Part shown: one piece after another, positions 23,301-37,100 of the stretch
Layout of the letters: each line of letters starts with the position of its first letter
How positions within the stretch are numbered: the stretch's first letter is position 1
From: Tigriopus japonicus
Lineage: Eukaryota; Arthropoda; Copepoda; Harpacticoida; Harpacticidae
Length of the DNA stretch: 64,000 nt
Direction of reading: 5' to 3'
NCBI GenBank assembly: GCA_010645155.1
Contig: CM021320.1
Coordinates: 7,544,149 to 7,608,148 of the forward strand
Position numbers and translations under genes: made by a program
The notes under the pieces: model-generated
Told to the model about the DNA's origin: nothing
Database searches by the model: none
What the model saw: the letters and a program-made list of their open reading frames with translations, nothing else

Positions 23301-26300
23301 TTGACTTTTGGCGTTGTTTCGGCTGTGGTTTCAATTTTGCTTTATTCTCATTCTTTATCCCTTGAACATAACTAAGGCTGTTTAAAAGTACAGTAATTTT
23401 CTTATTTGACTTGCACGTAAAAAGATTGAAAATGGATATGATTTGCTTACATTGTCATTAAAAATTATGGTTTGTCAGGGCAACATCTAGGGGAAAAAGG
23501 ATGAATTGGGGGAGACATTATTGCTAATTGGTTCAAATACTGAAAAGACAAAAATACATACTCCAAGATAGGTTATGTGTTCATCAGAGGATTGATAACC
23601 TGTTGTTCACGTGAGATCGCCAGGGTTTTCTTTATTGGTTGGATGTCATCTGGACGTCATTTTGTAGGATTCCTCCCCCCTTCTGACTTCTAATTTCAAG
23701 ACCAAGGTTAGAAAATCAAAACATTTTCATTGCCAAACACAATATGTGGAGGAACAAGAAGTCCAGTACAAGTGTTATTCCGGGAGACCGCCTTTTTTAA
23801 AGGCAATTCATTCCATTACGAACAATAACAGGATTATTAATGGTTTCAAATATCCGAAAAATTCTAGTTAGATGCAGCAGAGACCTACCGATATGAATGA
23901 AATCTCACACTTGGCCTCCTACATCTCCCGCATTTTGGTCTATTCTAATCATTTCTGGCTCACTTCCTGTTTGAACGTATGAAGTGCCAATGCATTCACA
24001 TCCAGGTGCCAAAAACCATAAACATGTAGGGATCAATACCACCTTTTCCAGGGTGTCTTTATGTCACTTAGCACTTGACTTTTTGTTCTTTGGAGTTTAT
24101 CAGATTACATATCGAAAGTCTGATATTTGTACAGAAACGAACCTTCAGTCAAATTCAGGAAATGTTTCCCCTATTACACTTTATGGCATGCCAAATCAGA
24201 GGTAATGACAATAATTAAGAAAGATATGTGATATTGACATCAAACATATGGTTACTTTTTGGCACATTTCCCAAGTTTGTTGAAAAAGAGCCCTCTCAAT
24301 TAGTCGACAAAAAGGTTGTTTTGTAAACTTTGCATATGTTTACCTTATTTTTTATTAACCTTGGAAACCCGCCTTTTGTCAACAGTTAATAGAACTCTTG
24401 TAAAAATAAGCAAATTCATCAGGTGGGCAAACGTTAAGAACTTTTCAAACCTGGTTTCCTGTACCATAGTATTTTATGAACAGTATTACTTATTATCAAT
24501 ACAGTTTACATTAAAATATGCTTCATAATCGTATTTCACTTGCAACTAATTACTTTTTAGTTTTACCAATAGAAGTGCATCATCGAAAACATAAAAATAC
24601 GAAAAACCAATTAGTGGACTAATTGCAGTAGCTGATTTTACTAGGTGGCAATATAGTTAATTATTTATAAGGCAGGAAAACAAGTGAAGGACCTTATGAT
24701 TATGAATGAACTTGGATGCTGAAGGTCACGGTCAAGGTTGGGAATGAAGACGCATTGATGATCGATTTAAGATTTTCAATATAACACCCAGAATTATCAC
24801 GGTTTGCATAAAGTAAGATGGATCGGTCACTTTCGGACTCGGAAAGGCTTGCCATTTCTCTAACTAGCTGATCCAGCATTAGTGAGGATGATCCGACTGA
24901 ATTTGGCGTTGCTGAGTCATGTTTCTTTGGCACCGTGGGTGAAAATCAGGCCTCCTTAGGAATCTAATGAACAGGATCGTTTAGCTCTGTTTACATTCCT
25001 GATTGGGCGAGGAAAGTCCCGTACATACGCAACCACCATCTCATGCATATAATCATCCGAACATGATTTTTATACGTCCCAAACTTGGGTGTGAGGTGCA
25101 TTGCTCAAGGTTGAAGGTCATACCTCTTGAGTGGTGCCATTCATATTTGGTTCAGGTCATTCAATAACGAACAAAGCGCCATCATAATTGACCACCTCAT
25201 TATCCTTGGAGGAAATTTGAGATGCCCGTTCACACACAACCATCCATAGTTAGTTAGTGTACTCCTTTCTTACCATTGAAATGGCTGAGTGGTCAATGGC
25301 CTTCATCATCTCATGCAAATGACACATCCAAACATTGGTGGACAAAGATTTATCGCACACCACTTATGGCTTCATAATAACGCCCTGAGGTTTGGTGGGT
25401 GGCGCACGAATTGTCACGCTAATTATGAAGTGTTTGTCATTCACATTGAATAATGCGGCCCCATGACCATGAAGACAAGGCCTATCAAGCGAGAAGATGC
25501 GCTGATTGGTGACGATTATTGCTCATTAAACTTGTATGAAGTTGATCTCGGGACAATTAGTCTTTATTTGAGGGAGTTGTTCGTTAAAAAAAAAAGAGTA
25601 CAGTGATTGGCATTCAATCATGATGAGTGGTTCATCCCGTTGATTAATGTTGTGGATGAAGATGAACTTGGCGATTTTAATCAATGGACAAAGGTGCTTG
25701 TTATACCTTGCCATGCCATCGGTTAGGGATATTTTATCAACAAGAATCGACATTTTGTTTTAGTTGTTAATGAGCTCTGAAATTGTTCCGTGGGTGGTTA
25801 AAAGGAAAATGACTGGTCCAATCCAATAATGTGTCACTGAAGATTGGAACTTGACACCTTCTATTGTCTAGAATTGTTTTACTTTATCCTGGCATGGAAA
25901 GCTTAAAAACGATATGATATTGTTTTCACCAGCAACCTTGGTTGGATTTCAAAAGTTTTTCTTTACCAAAGGAAACAAAATGTGTGTTTTGTTTAGCCAC
26001 AAAATATGTTTATATTGGAATGTATAGTTGTATCCAGCTTTGATTGTAGTTGTGAAGGCCCTCCACAATATTTCTACTCCTGCACAATTTCAAATGGAAT
26101 TGGCATTACTGGGTTTTGTTCAGTTCTTTCAATCACTTAAGATAAAACGACAAGTCGCTTCAAAACAAAAAGGTTGGACAGTTTTAGCCAGAAATGGCGT
26201 CACAATCGTCAAACACATTTTACCCAAAAGGAACGCCTCGTTAGATTTAACTTGGCTTGAAAGCAAAATGTGATTACTTTGCGTTACAATTTTGGTCAGA

Positions 26301-29300
26301 CATACCGTGCAATAATGTTCCGGATAAGTCAGCATAACATTGGAAGAACGGTTGGAGACTAAATATGAAGACAACCACTTCAAATAGGATCCTCCTAGTC
26401 AGTTTAAGAACCATTATTTCCTCCAGGCAGGTTTCTCATTTGCATTCACCATGTACTCTGACAATCTTAATGAGAGTCGCGAGAGACTCCAAGTTGACTC
26501 GAATGTACGAAAATACGTACATTCCCACAACTATTAGATCTACGTACACATAATATTTGGCACACGCTTGAAAATGCGGAACACATCTAGAAATCCGTCA
26601 GAGTTTGATGTGCGGTCAAGAAGTTCGGGAATTTTGCGTCTTGCTTCCCAAGAAACTCAATGAATTCTTGATTTGTCAATGAGCTGCCAGCTTTGAATGA
26701 TTCTTTTTTCCACGATTTCGGGAGAGAGATGGCCAAAATGCATTTGACTTTGTTATCGACCTTGGATTTGGGATCTTCAATTTCTTTCTTTGGGTAAATG
26801 GAAGGAAAACATTTCTGGGTCTCTCAAACATGTCAAAAAGATGGTTTTAAAATTGGAAAACCGCAGATGAGAAGAAGACTGTGTGGTAAATGACAATCAG
26901 GGGAATATAATGATGAAGTAGCCACGTGGGAAAAAATGTTTGACAATTACTCAGATTTCATTCATTCTAAATACAACGACTAATTGGATCCTTCGGACAT
27001 TCTATCAAGGACAGTTTCTCGTGGTCAGTATCATTTTCCGTTTTGAGGGCATAAATTGACCTTGATTGTCCCTCTCGATCATCAATCCAGATTTGTCTTA
27101 ATATTCATATCACAATGTGAACACTGAATATCCGAATATGAATGGCGAAAACATTATTAATATAAGGCTTGGAACAAAGTTCATGAGGCTCGTAACCTAG
27201 TAAATGTTATATCAAATAGACTTGCGCATTTTCTTGGCCTTGAATATTGAGAACGCTACTGTTTGTGGCCACCCTTAAATTTGCCTAATTGTTGAGTCAG
27301 CTGTCGTTGCGCAAAGCTTTTCCAAAGCCATTCTTCCTCTCCGATCTTTATCATGATTCATGAAGTTCAGCATTCGTTCTAACGTCAAATTTTGGCGTGA
27401 TCAGAAAAGCTCCTCGTCAGTTTTCTTGGAGGAATGTCATTTGAGCATAATGACTGCAGTTCATGCAAGTTCATCTCCCATCATTTGGTGGGTTTCCCAT
27501 TGTTCAGGCAGCAATTGAAGGCCATCGTCGTTTTGACGCGATCCTCACAATCATGGTGTGTGAGAGATTCGAGCCCGTCAAGATTTTGTTTATACGACTC
27601 TCATTATCAAATGAGGAGCTCAAGAAACGCTATCCAAACCAACCAACCACATGGATGGCATGATTAGTGTGTAGCTGAACCGTGTTACCCAACCTATAGT
27701 GGGTGAAGATGCCGCCGTGGTTATGACAGACAAGGGACATTGTGACTTCCACGAAACTTCCCGTCTCAACGTATCATGACCCTAAAGTACGATACAAAGA
27801 ATGGGGGAATGAAATTCTGGCAATTCAAACTGAACACGAGACGTTGATGCCCCATGATCAAATCGGCAACTCTTCAGCAACGCTTACTTTTTTGGGGATG
27901 CCGTGTCTAATGTCATTAATAACCGTGAAGGTCAGAATGGTCTGGATCCATGTTTGTGTTTCGATGTTTTAGAACGTCTTGCAATTGATGAGTGGAGGTA
28001 AAATTGCAGAGGAAATTAATGATTGGCCTTTTCTTTGCAGCTGAGATGAGTAGGAAACATGGCATCAAGTGATGCCAAATTGTTTCTTGATAGTTGGCTG
28101 TTGACTCCGACTCCAAAAATAATAATCGGGTATGAATTCGCATATCCGATCGAGGCTTCATTTCGTTTAGGCTTTGGACCTCAACCAATGGAAAAGAGCA
28201 CTTCCACGCATTTCCGGAATGGTTGCTGATTCTTTTTTCCCCAATAATCGATGATTGCGGGGCAGACTGGCAATCGTTTCTGAGGAACACTTTTTATCGT
28301 AACGATCTCAAGTTTTTTTACGATTCAAAGGGAAGCGAGGATCTTCCAAAGATTATGCCAATTGAATCTTTTTAATGAACTATTGACACACTCTCGATGT
28401 TCTTTCGGCTAAAAATATTTTATTTTCCAATGGACCCCAAAATAAAATTTTATTACTTTCAGAGTGTCCTGTCAAAGAATTTTGAGTGTCTGTCTCTAGT
28501 AAAAGCGGGAATCTTCCGACTTATCTACAACAACATCTAAAAATGCTTTAAACTTTGGGTGGACGGCTGGCAGACGCTACGGAAAATGAGAAATATGACG
28601 TCTTCAAGGTCTCTCAAGTCGTTTTTGACCTCCTTTCATATTTGTGATGCGTTTTAAAAAGCCCTCGAATGGTTCGACCAACCAAAATGAACGGTGACTT
28701 GCCCTTTTCGGGGGAGATGAAAACATCCAAGAAACTCTTTGTTTCGCCACAGAGGGAGGTTTTTTTTGACAACGTTACATACAAAGTTTGACAAAAGACT
28801 CGTTCGTCGAAATAATACTGTAAATAAAGCATGACCCTCGTAGCGGAAGAGCCAAAAGATGGGAAATCAATTCCATCGCCACAAAGCGAATCCTCGACCA
28901 TTGAGGTGGTAATAAATTCACTGTTGAATTTGCTCTTGGACTTCCTGGTCCTTTCAAGAAGGGTAATGGATATTTCTTTGCCAAGTTTCAATGCATTTGC
29001 CATTGGTGATGGGGGTGCCAAGTAACAACACTTCTAGACAAATTCACATCTTTGATTGGATCCCGTTGTGATTGGAATGCTTGTTCAGTCCCAAAAAAAG
29101 ATCCTGCTAACTACAAGAAAACTTCCTCGTTAGATCGGCTTTCAACTGGGAACTTTGCCAATCAATCGGAAATGCAACCTTGCAACTCGAGATTCACGAC
29201 ATTCTTGAACCCTAAAGCGGCGGGTTAACATTCATTGATTATGTTTTATCAACAGACACAATTAGCAGACTTGAACCGAGAACGTTTTCGATAAAAACTC

Positions 29301-29758
29301 TTACTAAGGAAATTGCAAATAGCAAGCAACTTCATGCCAATTTGACCTCTGGAAAGGGGTCAAGGTCGGTGGTTTACGCATTCCATCTCGTGTGTGTGCT
29401 GTACTATACAATGTAGAATTGGATGATCATTTTGGATTTATCATTTCAGACGAGGCTCGAAGATTGTGGTGCCTAACATCTTCATCTCGTCGCTTATCAT
29501 TCATTGCCTCCAGCACTTTTGTCGACAACGTCGAAAAGAACGCATTTCTTCTCCCAGGCTAAATGGCATTCTCAGCTTTATTTCGATTCATCCGAATGGT
29601 CTGTGAAATGACTTTTTAACTCTTTCCTAAGGCTCATTTAATAAAAAATACATCAGAATTGCAAAACAAGGATTTTCCCATGGTTTAATAGTTTATATCG
29701 TAAATGGAAATGTTTTTGAATTTGTTTCTCTTACACCCGTAACAATGCATGGTGACAT
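17361..29758. other. 12.4-kb gene-poor stretch
   Basis: No exon, RNA gene or complete element was recognised. Small inverted repeats occur at 21368-21408 (GTGTATACAGTA against TACTGTATATACAC) and at 26501-26524 (GAATGTACG / CGTACATTC, 6-nt loop). Frames such as the minus-strand ones at 24700-24933 and 28614-29021 begin at GTG or TTG rather than ATG and show no domain. Regulatory DNA or short exons could be hidden here. Confidence 0.35.
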
Positions 29759-29760
29759 TA

Positions 29761-29991
29761 GGTCGGTTGTTGAGGTAGTTTTGAAGTATAATAGAAGCAT
29801 GAAAGAAGCATATGAGGCGAAGTAAAAGTAACCATGCTCGATCAAGTTTCATTACATAAGTTGCAATTGAAAAACGCAGCTTATGTAGTGAAACTTGATC
29901 GAGCATGGCTATTTCTACTCCATCTCATATGCTTCTTTTATGCTTCTAGATATGCTTCTACTATACTTCCAAACTACCTCAACAACCGACC
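29761..29991. mobile_element. foldback MITE with TA target site (Tc1/mariner-type)
   Basis: The element is almost entirely an inverted repeat: arm 29761 to about 29868 begins GGTCGGTTGTTGAGGTAGTT and the other arm, ending at 29991, is its near complement, with a loop of roughly 15 nt. TA precedes the left end (29759-29760) and follows the right end (29992-29993), the target-site pattern of Tc1/mariner elements. Frames on both strands that share the same first residues are the two arms read twice and are not genes. Confidence 0.75.
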
Positions 29992-29993
29992 TA

Positions 29994-32900
29994 CTGTGCG
30001 TATTTTAGACCAGAAAAGTACAAGACACCTCATTCTAGTCCCATTTGATCTCTCGAGGGTATCTTTTCCTCTTTGAAAAGGCTACAATTCTTGCTGATAA
30101 ATTGGATGAGCACGTGTCCCAAAATGAGAGTGCCTTTGAAGACGAGTCAATGACTGGAAACCTTCCAAACGAATTGTTCTCTGACGTCATCGGGGTCGTC
30201 TTCAAAACAAGTTAACCGCAAGAAATAGACTAGTGTGCACCATTCCCCACCCGATGTGCTCAATGGCTTCCCTGGACATCAATAACGTATAATAAATCAG
30301 ACCACAGAGACCCCCAAAAAAACAATGGCATTGAGATCATGTTCATTTCTCTCTTCACTTAAGACTTTGTGGCGGAAGAATTCGCATGTGATATGGCGAT
30401 GTGTCATGGCTAATGCTAATTCTTGAAGACCTTGGCTGAATAGAAAATGACGCATTTAAATTAGCTACTTTTGTGATCTCTCTAATTTCGGCTCCCTCCG
30501 TAAAAATGATGGTAATGTTCATGTATGTACCGTACTGTCCATATTACGTACTCCTTCCAACCATCCAAGGCCATCGAAGACAATCTGCTCGTCTCTGATT
30601 TGTGTCATGAGAATCTTCGAGCTTGCTCTCTGATATTAGTGACCAATCTACACGCAAGCAAGGGTTTTTTTTATTACTAGACGAGAAAAGGACTCTCAAT
30701 GGCCCGCATTCCGACATGTCAAGAGACTAAGTATTGGTTGGACATGTACATTGTACAACTTGGGATAATCATTGCAGATGTGAAACGCAAATGGCTTTGG
30801 ATTCGCTTGATCTGCAAGTCAGCTTGTGCACTTACTATTTACATCGGTAATCAAGTGTCGCCAAGTAGAAAGTGGCGTTCTCCCATAAATCTTGGTCACT
30901 GTGATACAGGGGGGTCCAGAAAAAAGGGGACACTCGAACCTTTTGATCATCTCTGGCAAACTTTTTTGCATGAAAGATAATGATGACCCCTAAAAGATTT
31001 CTGTGGTCAAAGTTCTTGCCAAAACTTCGGTTTAGATTACCTCTACCGACACCGAAAGAAACTTGCCTTATAAAGAGTGAAATGATAGAGAAAAAAATCT
31101 AAAATCTATTGTTAACTTCCAAACACTTCTGGAACGGAACTACGAGTTGCAAATTCATTTTAGAAAAAATAATTTCACTATTAGACAGCTGAAGAAAATA
31201 CATGTCTTCAGTTGTATTGTTCTTGGATTTGATAAAATATGTTCCTCTCCATCAGATTCTCAATCCTACCCAACTAGATTAAGATAATGAAGAGGTTGCA
31301 ACATTTAGAATGCAATTTATCATGGGCCACCCTGCATGCGTCTTTCATTGTTTAGAAATCTTGACAGAGCTTAAAGGATGAAGGGATCCTTGGGGTGAGT
31401 TGCAATGCAACAAGCAATGTCTGTTCTTTCAATGATTATCCGCTTCTTACACCTTGTCGAATACAAAGTAGGCCTCGTCCCAAAAATAGGCCTGCCAAAA
31501 TCAAACAAGGAAAAGCAGTCGAGTAATAATTCTTATCTTTCAGCTTCAAAGCCGTGAGAAATAAAGTCATCAGAGTTCGCTCTCGGAAATCAAAGGGAAA
31601 GTCATCTTCTATTTTTAGGCAAATTTTGGGCCCAACGCCTCACAGCTGTGGATGCCTGGTTGACCAATCCTCTGTGAATTACTCAACCATTTGACCTTTC
31701 GAGTTGGAGTCAAACGAACCAACTCCCAGTTAGCAATACAAATAGCATCCATCCCCATGGATGGAGAATCTATCTTTGGACGACAAATTGCGTCGGTTGG
31801 CTGATCTTTTCCCTCGAATAATTTGTTGGGTGGTGGTGTGCTGACAGGAAAATTTATTTGCCTGCGTCTCTCTTGCATGGCTCTTCGTCAAAGATTTCAA
31901 GATCCCATCTCTGACGAGGCCCTTCATTGGTCATCCTTATGCATAGTAGAAGATTAGCTCTTCTCTAACGATGTTCCACTCGAAATAGCGGCTACTCTTA
32001 AGGTGCTTTAAAAATGCAGTTTCTCCATATTCCATAACTCACTTACCCTCTTAAACGTAAATGGTATGTATGAACAGTACATATGAATGAATGAATAACC
32101 CACGTGGCACAAAGATCGTTCAATCGGCCTCTTGGCCAACAAAACTCCGTTGAAGGTCAGAGGGGTTTTTGTCCGCCAATCAAACGCCACGAGAAGATCG
32201 TCAAAACATTGATTAATTCTAAATCGGAGAAAGGATCTCCTCATATCTATGAGCATATTCCTTGAACTTTGAGACTGACATGACCTAAAGGAACATGAGA
32301 ACGTTGAGGTTTCGCTCTGAAGTCGGAAATCAATTTCGATCAGTGTAGAAAGATGGACGAGTTTGTTGCTCTCATTCATCGAGCTTGAGATTGAACTTCG
32401 GCACCATCTTCATCTGTCAAGGTCAATTTCGAAGCCAATCGCTTGCTTGTTCCCGTCTCTCTTGACTGATATCTCCCGTATCGTATTAAAAAGAAATCCA
32501 AGGATATTAATCACAACCATCTTGTCCGAGATGGTCTTGACTGACTTCCTTACAGACAACAGCGTTTCGAATTTCCTCCGTGATTCATGAGATTTGTTCG
32601 AAACAGACAATGAGGATCACTGGAAGTGATCGTTGTTCCTCATTGATCAACCAGGGGATTCCGGTTCGACTCCCACTGCGTTGAAAGTGTCCGTATCATC
32701 CATTTACCACTCACAAATTCATGTCAAAAAATGCCTCGCCATACTTGAACACATAGCCGATTCAAAAGAGAGCGAAAAGCGAGGGCGATGTTTATGAAAT
32801 TCGAATTCGGGCCAACGTCCGTGTAGACATCTCTGGATTCAAGCAGCGGTAATTATTGTAATCCACAGCAGGTAGGGCAGAATGAGGAGTGACATGGAAA

Positions 32901-33882
32901 CCAATTCAAAGCCATCTTCTCCAGACTAAAGGGAAATACTCGTAGTAATCGTCATCCTGATGATAATCACAAAGCAAGCGTGTACTTATGGAGAATCTTC
33001 CCGACCTTGACTTGAAGAGGCAACAAAAATGTGCTTGGATTCGGAGGTGATTACTGATTATCACACGCCGGATATGAGACATCCAGTTGTCTAGTGAAGA
33101 GGTGAAATTAAAATGAACTTTGTCCATTGCATGGTTGAAGTTTTTTTTACGAATTGCGTGCCTTCAAAGGGCCGATAAAATATGCAGAAGGTCAAAAGCA
33201 CATCTATCTCGAGGTCTGACAACCATGAATCAAAAAGCCATTGCTCATTCCGCGGGACATTATGAGATTACCATGGTATGTCTGACCTCTTCCTCGATCC
33301 TCGCGCTCGGTCAATGGCCAATAATGGAGGTTGCTTAATGGGAAATACTGTACACATATCGAGATTCATCTTCACTCGGTTAAAAGCCCAGAACCCATTC
33401 AATCCGAATGTCAAAGAAGATGGATCCATGTATATTAAGCATGTTTTGCTTCAAATGTCAATCCATTGCGAGCATGTACAGTACAGAACGTACCCATCGA
33501 GAAATCTCTACCAGAACGACACAGGAAAACGAAACGTCCATTGAGTTTGAACACAGGAGTTTTTCTCATCATCGCTTAGATCATCTCGTTTTTTGTCTCC
33601 TTGGCATCTCTGGCAGAGATGGAGCAGGAAGCAATTTAACGGAGATTTTGGCTTTTTCTACCTCGAGTTAACGGAAAAGTTGTGAAAGGACCGAGTCGCT
33701 AAATGTCATCGAAAGAGGCAAGTGCAGGACTGACTTCCTAAAGATAACTTCTTCTTTTTCTCTCGATCTCTTCAGGTTTTGTGATTATTCCTTGGAATTG
33801 ATGTGCATATTTTCACATGGGATGGGGTCGCTTTCACTCGCCAATATCTGCTGCACCTGTTTCAAATTGTGACTGAAAGTTT
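29994..33882. other. intergenic, no gene seen
   Basis: About 3.9 kb. The minus-strand 123-codon frame at 32008-32379 does start with ATG but has no signal peptide, domain or repeat, and I do not accept it as a gene. A GGTTCGACTCC word at 32663-32673 resembles a tRNA B box but the arm does not pair. Confidence 0.35.
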
Positions 33883-33890
33883 GTGAAAAA

Positions 33891-34133
33891 TAGTGATGGA
33901 CCGAAAGGGCCCTTAAATCGAAACCGAAATGAGCTGACTATAAACTGATTTAAATAAATTATGTAACTTAAAGATTTCATTGCCCATGTGTTTGAAAAAG
34001 GGCAATCGCATATTGTAAAAGATCGGAAATTGATTTTTATACGCAAAAATCGTACATTTTGCTCTCAAACTCCATTCTTCAGAGGGTTTGTCGGCTTTCG
34101 GTTCCTGTAGGCATAACGTTCGGTCCATCACTA
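33891..34133. mobile_element. hAT-like MITE, 243 bp
   Basis: Ends are perfect 15-bp inverse copies: TAGTGATGGACCGAA at 33891-33905 and its complement at 34119-34133. Flanking 8-mers GTGAAAAA and GCGATAAA match at 6 of 8, consistent with an aged hAT duplication. No coding capacity. Confidence 0.6.
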
Positions 34134-37100
34134 GCGATAAACCGAACGATTTTTTAAAGTACACAAAATGTACCAAACCCCGTCAAACAAATAAAAGTAT
34201 GAATTATCGTTTCCTTTTAGAAGGGTTGGTTGTGCAGATGTTATTCATACTATTGTAAAAGAAACAAAGCGAACGCCGTTTTTTCGTCGATTGATTCATC
34301 ACTACTGAAAGCACAAGGTACAATTTTGACTTTGGCCTCTTATCCGATTGGAAGTCATGAATGATTTCAAGTGTGAATAAGACTTCAAAGAGGCCATTTC
34401 TGCACGAAAGATGATCCTGGCTTCCTCTTCCAAAGATGAATATAAACATTCATCGCGAATTTCTAAGGATTTCTTCCGTCTTTCAATCCTGACACGATCA
34501 ATGCCATTGAGATCTTAACGTACATCCAAGCTGAGCGGCGAAAAAAAACAACAACACACCACACATTGTCTAATCTTCAGTTTGCTTCCTTGAGAATGGC
34601 CAATCTTGAAGAAACAAATCCCCGAATCGGTTTTGCGGTTAACGAAGAAAAATTCGTGTACTCAACAGGCTTTGAAAGTACGACCACGATTGCAATCAAT
34701 TTTAGTGCACAATGGAGCATTATTCCGACGTCTAATTAGGAATACGAAAGTTATGAATGTGATTCTGGAATCAATTAAGTCTTCTGCACTGATTGGAGAC
34801 TTTTTTAGGTTTCTTTTTTAGGTCCCAGATAAGTACTTTGTCATCTTTGAAAGGCGTATTAAACCAAAGTTGTATGTTTTTATTTCATTTGAATTTTGCA
34901 ATGAAAGAAACGTACCAACGTTGGCACGAGCCTTTTTGGGGATTTTAAATGTTGATTTTTTAAAGTTATTTTTATGCATTGATTTGCTCGTCTATCTGAT
35001 TTCATATCGACGCATGACCTTTTTAGGCTTTGAAATAATATTAAACCTGTTTATAATTGAAATGGTGTCTCCTTTTTATTTTAAGGGTTGTAATGTAGTT
35101 GCCAAAAATTCAATTTAAAACAAATCCCTTTAATGGAAATTTAGGCATTTGCGTTGACTAATATGTTTACAGAATATCTCTACACTCAAAGACAAGTAAC
35201 AAGATTCGATAAGAGATTCTCTCATGGTTTTGGAATCCAATTCACTAAAATTTACATTAATAATATAATATCTCTTCAGAAAGAGATATCGAATCGTGAG
35301 TCAACTTTATCAAGAAAAACGAAAAACCTCAAGCTCAAAGCTCAAATGAAAGCGTTGGGTTTATTGCTGTGTTACGTTTGTCAACAAGAATAGCCTGTCC
35401 ATTCGTTCTCTTTACCAGTTCCCTATTGTCTTTGATTGTTAACGCTCTCAAACCCTCCACCAAATATGGGCTTTAAACATCATGAGTAAATAGGGAAAGG
35501 CTCATAAATGGCTACGAAAGACTTGATATCAACTCTTTCTGTTCTTCCGAGTAAGACCAAACCTTATTTTGTCATTCAATACAGCTTTCAAACAATGGCA
35601 GAGATCTTGTCCTAAAGAATGACCTGCCAACTTTTTAATCTCCAGGGGTGCCATTGTTCCATCACCACTTGAAGTCCCCATTTGCGTTCCAGTTCAGTAA
35701 AACCTCTTCTATTTGGCCATGTTTCGCTTCAATTGGCCAGCCAGAAACCATGGTTTTGTCATGGATGTATGATGGTACAAAGTCTCAGGACATTTACCGA
35801 GTGTCAACCTCATGTAGTGTGAGAGAATGTGTCTCTTGAATGCATAATTGAGAGATCAATCAAGTCGTCCTTACACGATGACAAAGCCCAGGTTCAACCT
35901 GTAAAGATTGCATCATTTCTCAGGTGAAGGATGATCGATTTCCAATGTGTGTGATTCACACTGAATATGGAAGTAGTGACCAAAACTATTGGTCAATTAC
36001 AAGCCAATACATGCAACTAGATTTATGAGGTGGCAAGGTTTCTACTTTCTACCATACTTAATCAGGTTTATCTATTCAATCGCGTAACGGTATTGTAAGC
36101 GTTACTCAGTCTGAATTCCAAGAAGAGGTCTTCAAGGTCAGTTTCGAGCTTGAGCGATATGGAATTAACAAATCTTTGGTTGTCATAATGAGTCATTCAC
36201 AGGGTGGCCTTCCCCTAGAAAAGTGTCGGAGATGGTCACACTGTGGTGAGAAAGGGAAAACAGAGTTCTTCTTGTGAGGAAGAGAAAAAAACGAAATAGA
36301 GAGAGACTCTTTCAATCTGGGTCTTGATTACTTTGCATTTTGCACTCCAAGTTGAATGTTGATCTAATGACGAGCCATTTATCATTACGAGTTAGCTCGG
36401 GATCGCTTCTTGCTATTCCTCATTCGATTGGACACGACCAAAGAAACTTGGCTTCAAATCGAAATAAATGACCATATCAGTGGGAGAGGATCCAGAAGAA
36501 TTGGAAGGCTTGCCATTCGCGTACTGTACTAAATCATATTTTATATCATGGCCATCCTTCATGCCACAATTGATTAAATGCTCATCCATAACATTTAAAT
36601 GAACAGAAATTCATCTTGGAAAAATTCGTTTCGGTTGATTTGTGTGGGTGTCTACGTACTACAATCATGGTGTTCTCGAGCTTCAACGAAGCGGGATATC
36701 TCAGAATGAAACAGCCAAAAGATCAAATGAACTTGTCATCTTGAATAGAGAAGCTTAGTGATGGACGAATGGATCCCTCAATCCCTTTGTTGAGGGGACA
36801 AAAAGGCCATTCACGGTTGAACTCCGTTGAGCTGTGAGAAGCTAATCCGATTGTACAATGATGCTTTTTAGGAATTACGAATCTAGCTCAAACTAAGAGA
36901 CTTTCAGTTATTTTCACTCAATTAGTTTATTAGCATGCTCATAGTTTTGATCCCGCTTGTTTTCTCTTTGTTTCGCAGGTCGCAAAGTGCATTCCCTCGA
37001 CTTCTCATTTGATTTTACGAGCCTTCGGTATGTTGAATTGCCATTCAAGATCATCATGGGATGCACTTTTTCACGTCCAATGCCAAAGGACTCTTTTTTG

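Noticed and set aside
24700..24933. Minus-strand 77-codon frame with plausible composition
   Set aside because: Begins at GTG, no acceptor directly upstream, no domain.
28614..29021. Minus-strand 135-codon frame
   Set aside because: Begins at TTG, no recognisable domain, overlapped by open frames on the other strand.
32008..32379. Minus-strand 123-codon ATG frame
   Set aside because: No signal peptide, domain, promoter or splice evidence; length is not exceptional for this much sequence.
32655..32680. tRNA-like B box GGTTCGACTCC
   Set aside because: The bases either side (TCCGG and CCCAC) do not pair as a T arm and no A box lies at the right distance.
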